A stretch of DNA of 64,000 nt from contig JAHLKC010000018.1 in NCBI GenBank assembly GCA_025449115.1, positions 1-64,000 on the forward strand. The letters are read 5' to 3'. The translations under genes were made by a program, and so were the position numbers. This DNA comes from Chytridium lagenaria. Taxonomy: Eukaryota > Chytridiomycota > Chytridiomycetes > Chytridiales > Chytridiaceae. Positions 60,263-64,000 of the stretch are shown here, piece by piece. The notes below the pieces were generated by a model. It had not been told where the DNA came from, made no database searches, and saw only the letters and a list, made by a program, of their open reading frames with translations. Numbering within the stretch: position 1 is the first letter of the stretch; each line of letters opens with the position of its first letter.

Positions 60263-63235
60263 ATGATCTTAGCGCCAAGGCTCTTGAGACCCATTTGCGC
60301 GTGTCTGAGCGTGGTCTTTCCGAGACTGCTTCGAATCTTGGCTGGGGCTGCAGTAATCCTCGTCGCCGTTAGATTTCTGTTTACAGTAGTAGTGCTCGAC
60401 GGGAACCAATACCTTATCGGGATGATGCTGTTATATTTGGCTTATTTGCACTTGCAACGCTAAGGTTTAATATGATATTTTGGTTTTCTCCTTTTCTAAT
60501 CATCGGGCGGGGCTTTCGTAGGACGATGAGCGTTTCAATATTCGCAAATAAGGGCTACACATGCATCCCCATCCATCCGTCCATCAAGTATTTTGTGATA
60601 GGAACTGCCTCCCATCTTGCCGGTGCAAGTGTTTGGATCCTTAATCCAAAACTGGATTTAAACTCTTACGGGGGTTACTACGGGCTTATTTATTTGATCT
60701 TGGGGTTCTCTGTGCATCCTTTAGTCTATACGCGGCAGCCCGGGTTTATCGGATTGATCAAGTACCTAGCTCCCGGAATCATGTTTATGCTGGTCCAATT
60801 ATGTCATTTGTAAGTAAAGTAGTAGCTTCCTCTTTACTAACTGATTAATTTCTTTCTATGGACATACATTAGGCTAGTATCGCTCAGCTGCCTGCTTCTT
60901 GCGAATCGAAGAAATCTTTCATATTTAACTGACCCGACTGCTGCGTCAAGTTGGGAACATAGTACGGTTTTGTCGACCTTTGTAACAGTAGCGATAAACG
61001 GATTCTCGTTAGTTTATTTTCTTTCAATTCATCCTTTTGCTCTTTGCGACTTTTAGCTTATTGTCTTAAATATAATTTTTATAAATCTTGCTATTATTAC
61101 TTAACTGTGAATTTAGTTTTCCTGTGGTAAAATATGCTGCAGTGTGGCTAAGCAAGAGAGCTGTTGCGGTTTGGAACACGCCCTCTGCTGCGACAAGTCG
61201 TAAAATGGAGGTGGCTATGAACACAGTTGAAGTAAGTTATAGCTGTAGTATTTACTGGTCGTTTAAACTTAAACTTTATCTAATATTTTCCGTTTGATCA
61301 TGTATTTGTAGTTTGCTTTCGCACTAGTGTGAGTTTCATTTCTTATACTCTTCTTCGTTCCCTTACATATTTATATGTCCTCCTTCATTTTGGCTCATTA
61401 TGCGTTTTACTCTACTCCATTTTATATCAGGCAGTCGACAATATGGGAGGTCGTTGGATATCTTATCGTATTCCGATCCCCCAGCGAAATGTTGTTTTAC
61501 CTTACCCTCCTGGGTAACCTTTCATTTCACTTCGTGGAGCGCATCGTATTGAGCTACATACTGAGGCGGAATCTCCGCCGAAAAGTCTTTCTGGATGAAG
61601 AGAAGGGTGCCGATGTTTCGAAATCTGTGATAGCATCAAAAGACTTTCTGGACCCTTCTAAATCTATATCGAACGATCCAACAGTTTTGAAAGTAGATTT
61701 AAGCGTTGATCAAGATTGCTATTGCGACCAAAAAACCAATGAAGTTCAGCAAGATAGAACGGGAATGAGTTCAGTGTTGAATACGGCAGACGAACCCGAC
61801 TCACAAAATACATCTTTTAAGAAAAGCAATGACACAGTGAATCATTCGGAGGTCAAGGCTGAGGACCATTGTATTTTCCCTCAAAATACGCAATTTGAAT
61901 GTGAGGAGAAGGTCGAGCGACGTCAGAGTTCTGTTGTCAAAGATGACGCAATCAGTAGCCAAATTCACAAAGTTGAAAGGGAGCTCAAAAGGAATACCAT
62001 TTCACGTCGGCATAGCGCCCAGCTAGAGCAATGTCAGGGCTCCATTGTTGAAACTGACGAAATTGGCGGTCAGCTAAACTCTAAAAAGGATACCGTGCTG
62101 AAGAGGCGAACAATGTTACGTCGTCTTAGCTGGAAGCGTGACGGTCATGACTCAATTTACGACAAAAATGACGTGACTCAGAAAGTAATACAGCTCTATC
62201 ATGAGAGGCGAAACACCATAGAGCTAAGCACCAATACCGAGGGTATAGCTATGATGGTTATTCAAAACTCGCCATCAATCTCAGATAACGATCGGCATTC
62301 TTCAGCAAGACAAAGCGCCAGTATTGCTTCGATATCGAAAGAAAATGGCTGCGAACCATTTTCCGGCATGGCGCGCGTAACTCCTAGAGCTACTAGAAGA
62401 CACAGCATGCGCTCAATAAGTGGATTCACGTCTCACAGTCAAGCTCGACACCCGGATGGGTTGAGCATACCAATAGAGGATGGTGAGGATTTTGAGGGGA
62501 AAATGCAAGACGTATCATCGGTGATTAATAGTTCAGAGACAAACGCAACGCCATTAATATTGACAACAAGTACCCTCGACAGTAAGATTAATGATTTTAT
62601 GTACTTTTATGTATAATAATTATTTAGAAAATGAAGATATCGCTGAAATTGGTGGATCATTGCAACATGATGCACCAAAACTCACCACCAGCATGGAAGA
62701 CCACTTAGTGCGGGTTGAGGATAAAATTTTGAATATTAGGCATACCGATAAAACCACCTCCCAACCGCGTGAGCTCCAAGCTTCATGTCAACCATCTCCA
62801 CAAGCATCACATTCACTGGAAGAATTTATTCCCATTTCTCCGAGCACCAAGTACGGTTGCGTCCGTATTGCTCTAATGACAGCGAATTGGGCTTCACTCC
62901 TTGTTGCCGCTCTCCTAATTTGTACTTTTGTCACATTTCAAGATTCGGCGACATATTACTTCCGCGTTCCTTTGGTCACGCTAGCCATACGCCTTCTCAC
63001 CTCGTCGATTGCACTGACAGCGTTCGACGCTTGCTCCGTGTATATTGAGCAGTCCATCCTGGAGTTTGACTTTTCTGATAGCGCGAAGGAGTGCAAAAGC
63101 TGCGTCCCTCCCCTGGCCATATATTATTACTTTTGGATGGTCATGGCCTGTACTTCCGGCCCACTGATTATGGCTGACACTGGGTTATTCTATTATTCAC
63201 CGACGTATGCCGCTGGACGGCGGAGGTGGATGTGA
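60263..63235 (+). CDS. Multi-pass membrane protein with long cytosolic loop, unknown family
   Basis: Six exons: 60263-60809, 60873-61007, 61117-61231, 61312-61328, 61431-62581 and 62628-63235, with phase-matched junctions. One missing G near 60420 interrupts exon 1. Around ten hydrophobic segments: seven before residue ~280 (for example LAGAAVILVAVRFLFTVVV, IKYFVIGTASHLAGASVWIL, YYGLIYLILGFSVHPLVY, EMLFYLTLLGNLSFHFVERI) and three near the end (ANWASLLVAALLICTFVTF, PLVTLAIRLLTSSIALTAF, IYYYFWMVMACTSGPLIM). Between them lies a loop of about 400 residues, hydrophilic and Ser/Arg/Glu-rich with RRHS- and RRQS-type sites. No recognised transporter or receptor signature. The 17-base exon 4 is unusually small. 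Confidence 0.65.
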
Positions 63236-63915
63236 AAGTCCAAGGGTTGAAATTGATTGCAGAAATACACGTTATAGAACAAACTTGCCTATAGTTCCGT
63301 CTCTCACTTAAAATAATAAATGTTTTCGCCTGCAGATTAAAAAACTTTACTAAAAGAGAAAGAAAACAACTGACAACATTACGTACGAATGCAGCATAAA
63401 TACTCGCGCCATCTTTATATTTAATTAGTATTGGACCAACCATAAATAGTCGTGCCGTTTGTACGTGTTGCCGTTTAAAACAAAAACAAAACGCCAATAA
63501 ATACAGTCGGACCCTAATTACCGCGACTTCTCTCGCAATCATCACTCCTTCTTCATTCAGAATGTTTCGATTAAGATTTGGTAAGGATCATCTTCATTTT
63601 TCGTTTCAGGTTTACGACGATGATTGTGAAGGGGTTTGGAATTGAAAAAGCATCTCATTTTACGTTTCAGTTCAAGGTTTTGCTTCAACAAGTGTTGAGT
63701 TGGACCAATTACACTGTCGATACCTTACGTTTGGGTGCTGGTTTGAGCGGCCATCACGGAGGAAACAGCTTTTTTTATTTGTGGCTGTCAAAGCGCAAAC
63801 AACGTCAATGCCTGCATATACCAAAGTGTTGGCTATAAAAGCCTTTCACAATCCGTGTTTTTACCAGCATCAACAATCAACTCCCACCTCTCCATCATCA
63901 CCACTTCTTCTCAAC
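63236..63915 (+). other. Upstream region of gene D
   Basis: The first part is the 3' flank of the membrane protein gene; from about 63358 it repeats the upstream region of gene C. A short open frame at 63578-63838 (86 codons) is interrupted by a stop in the first copy, so I do not call it a gene. Confidence 0.5.
63834..63841 (+). promoter_or_regulatory. TATA box of gene D
   Basis: TATAAAAG lies 82 bp before the ATG at 63916, at the same spacing as in gene C. Confidence 0.7.
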
Positions 63916-64000
63916 ATGCGGATTACGGCCCTCCTTTCCCTTGCCTTTGCTCTTCAAGCTGCATCCCTCCCTCTGTACTTGCAGCAGGACCAAGTCAACC
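63916..64000 (+). CDS. Start of secreted protein D, paralogue of C (truncated)
   Basis: Opens with the same signal peptide, MRITALLSLAFALQAASLPL, and YLQQDQV as gene C and is cut by the window end after 28 codons. Same TATA and leader context as gene C. Confidence 0.8.
   Translation, partial: MRITALLSLAFALQAASLPLYLQQDQVN

Larger units (their letters stand above)
63358..64000 (+). repeat. Duplicated promoter plus signal-peptide segment (copy 2)
   Basis: Second copy of 57500-58141. Runs off the window, so the total size is unknown. Identity is high, with real substitutions. Confidence 0.9.

Noticed and set aside
63578..63838. 86-codon plus-strand frame upstream of gene D
   Set aside because: The duplicate upstream of gene C has an in-frame stop, so coding is not conserved.

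Overview
This window looks like nuclear DNA of an early-diverging, zoospore-forming (chytrid-like) fungus. The genes are rich in short introns with GTAAGT/GTATGT donors. They include fungal housekeeping genes (TAF10, UGP1, ESS2, ASE1) and a CCP1-type tubulin deglutamylase with an ARM-repeat N-terminus, which is expected of organisms with axonemes. The lineage is inferred from gene content only.

Layout. (1) 1-16032: an accessory region with two nearly identical direct copies of a large mobile-element segment (1-6285 and 8547-16032). Both carry an intron-rich, zinc-finger/DDE-like transposase gene on the minus strand. Between them, at 7259-8355, is an apparently intact five-exon serine recombinase gene, which is unusual for a eukaryotic nuclear genome. 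A 1.67-kb insertion sits in the same transposase intron in both copies. Copy 1 also lacks about 1.2 kb starting at the edge of that insertion. (2) 17151-24448: a FAM210/DUF1279-like mitochondrial protein, a long His/Asp-rich protein of unknown function, and a small single-pass membrane protein. (3) 24814-33977: a cell-surface island with a GH26-like GPI-type glycosidase, a WSC-like membrane sensor and a Gly-rich single-pass protein. (4) 34594-37985: a divergent pair, a methylglutaconyl-CoA-hydratase-like enzyme and an acyl-CoA carboxylase beta subunit, consistent with leucine (or isoprenoid acid) breakdown. (5) 38275-53497: a dense housekeeping block with ESS2, CCP1-like carboxypeptidase, UGP1 and ASE1 on the minus strand, then TAF10 divergent from ASE1. 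(6) 53761-64000: a family of secreted Ala-rich low-complexity proteins. One has a long run of 11-residue repeats, and its promoter and signal peptide are duplicated at the right edge of the window. A 10-TM-like orphan membrane protein lies between them.

Caution: many genes that are clearly conserved are interrupted by single-base shifts in homopolymer runs, nearly always a missing base. The window therefore behaves like a long-read assembly with residual indel errors. I treat such genes as real rather than as pseudogenes. Exon ends given here come from splice motifs and reading frame only.
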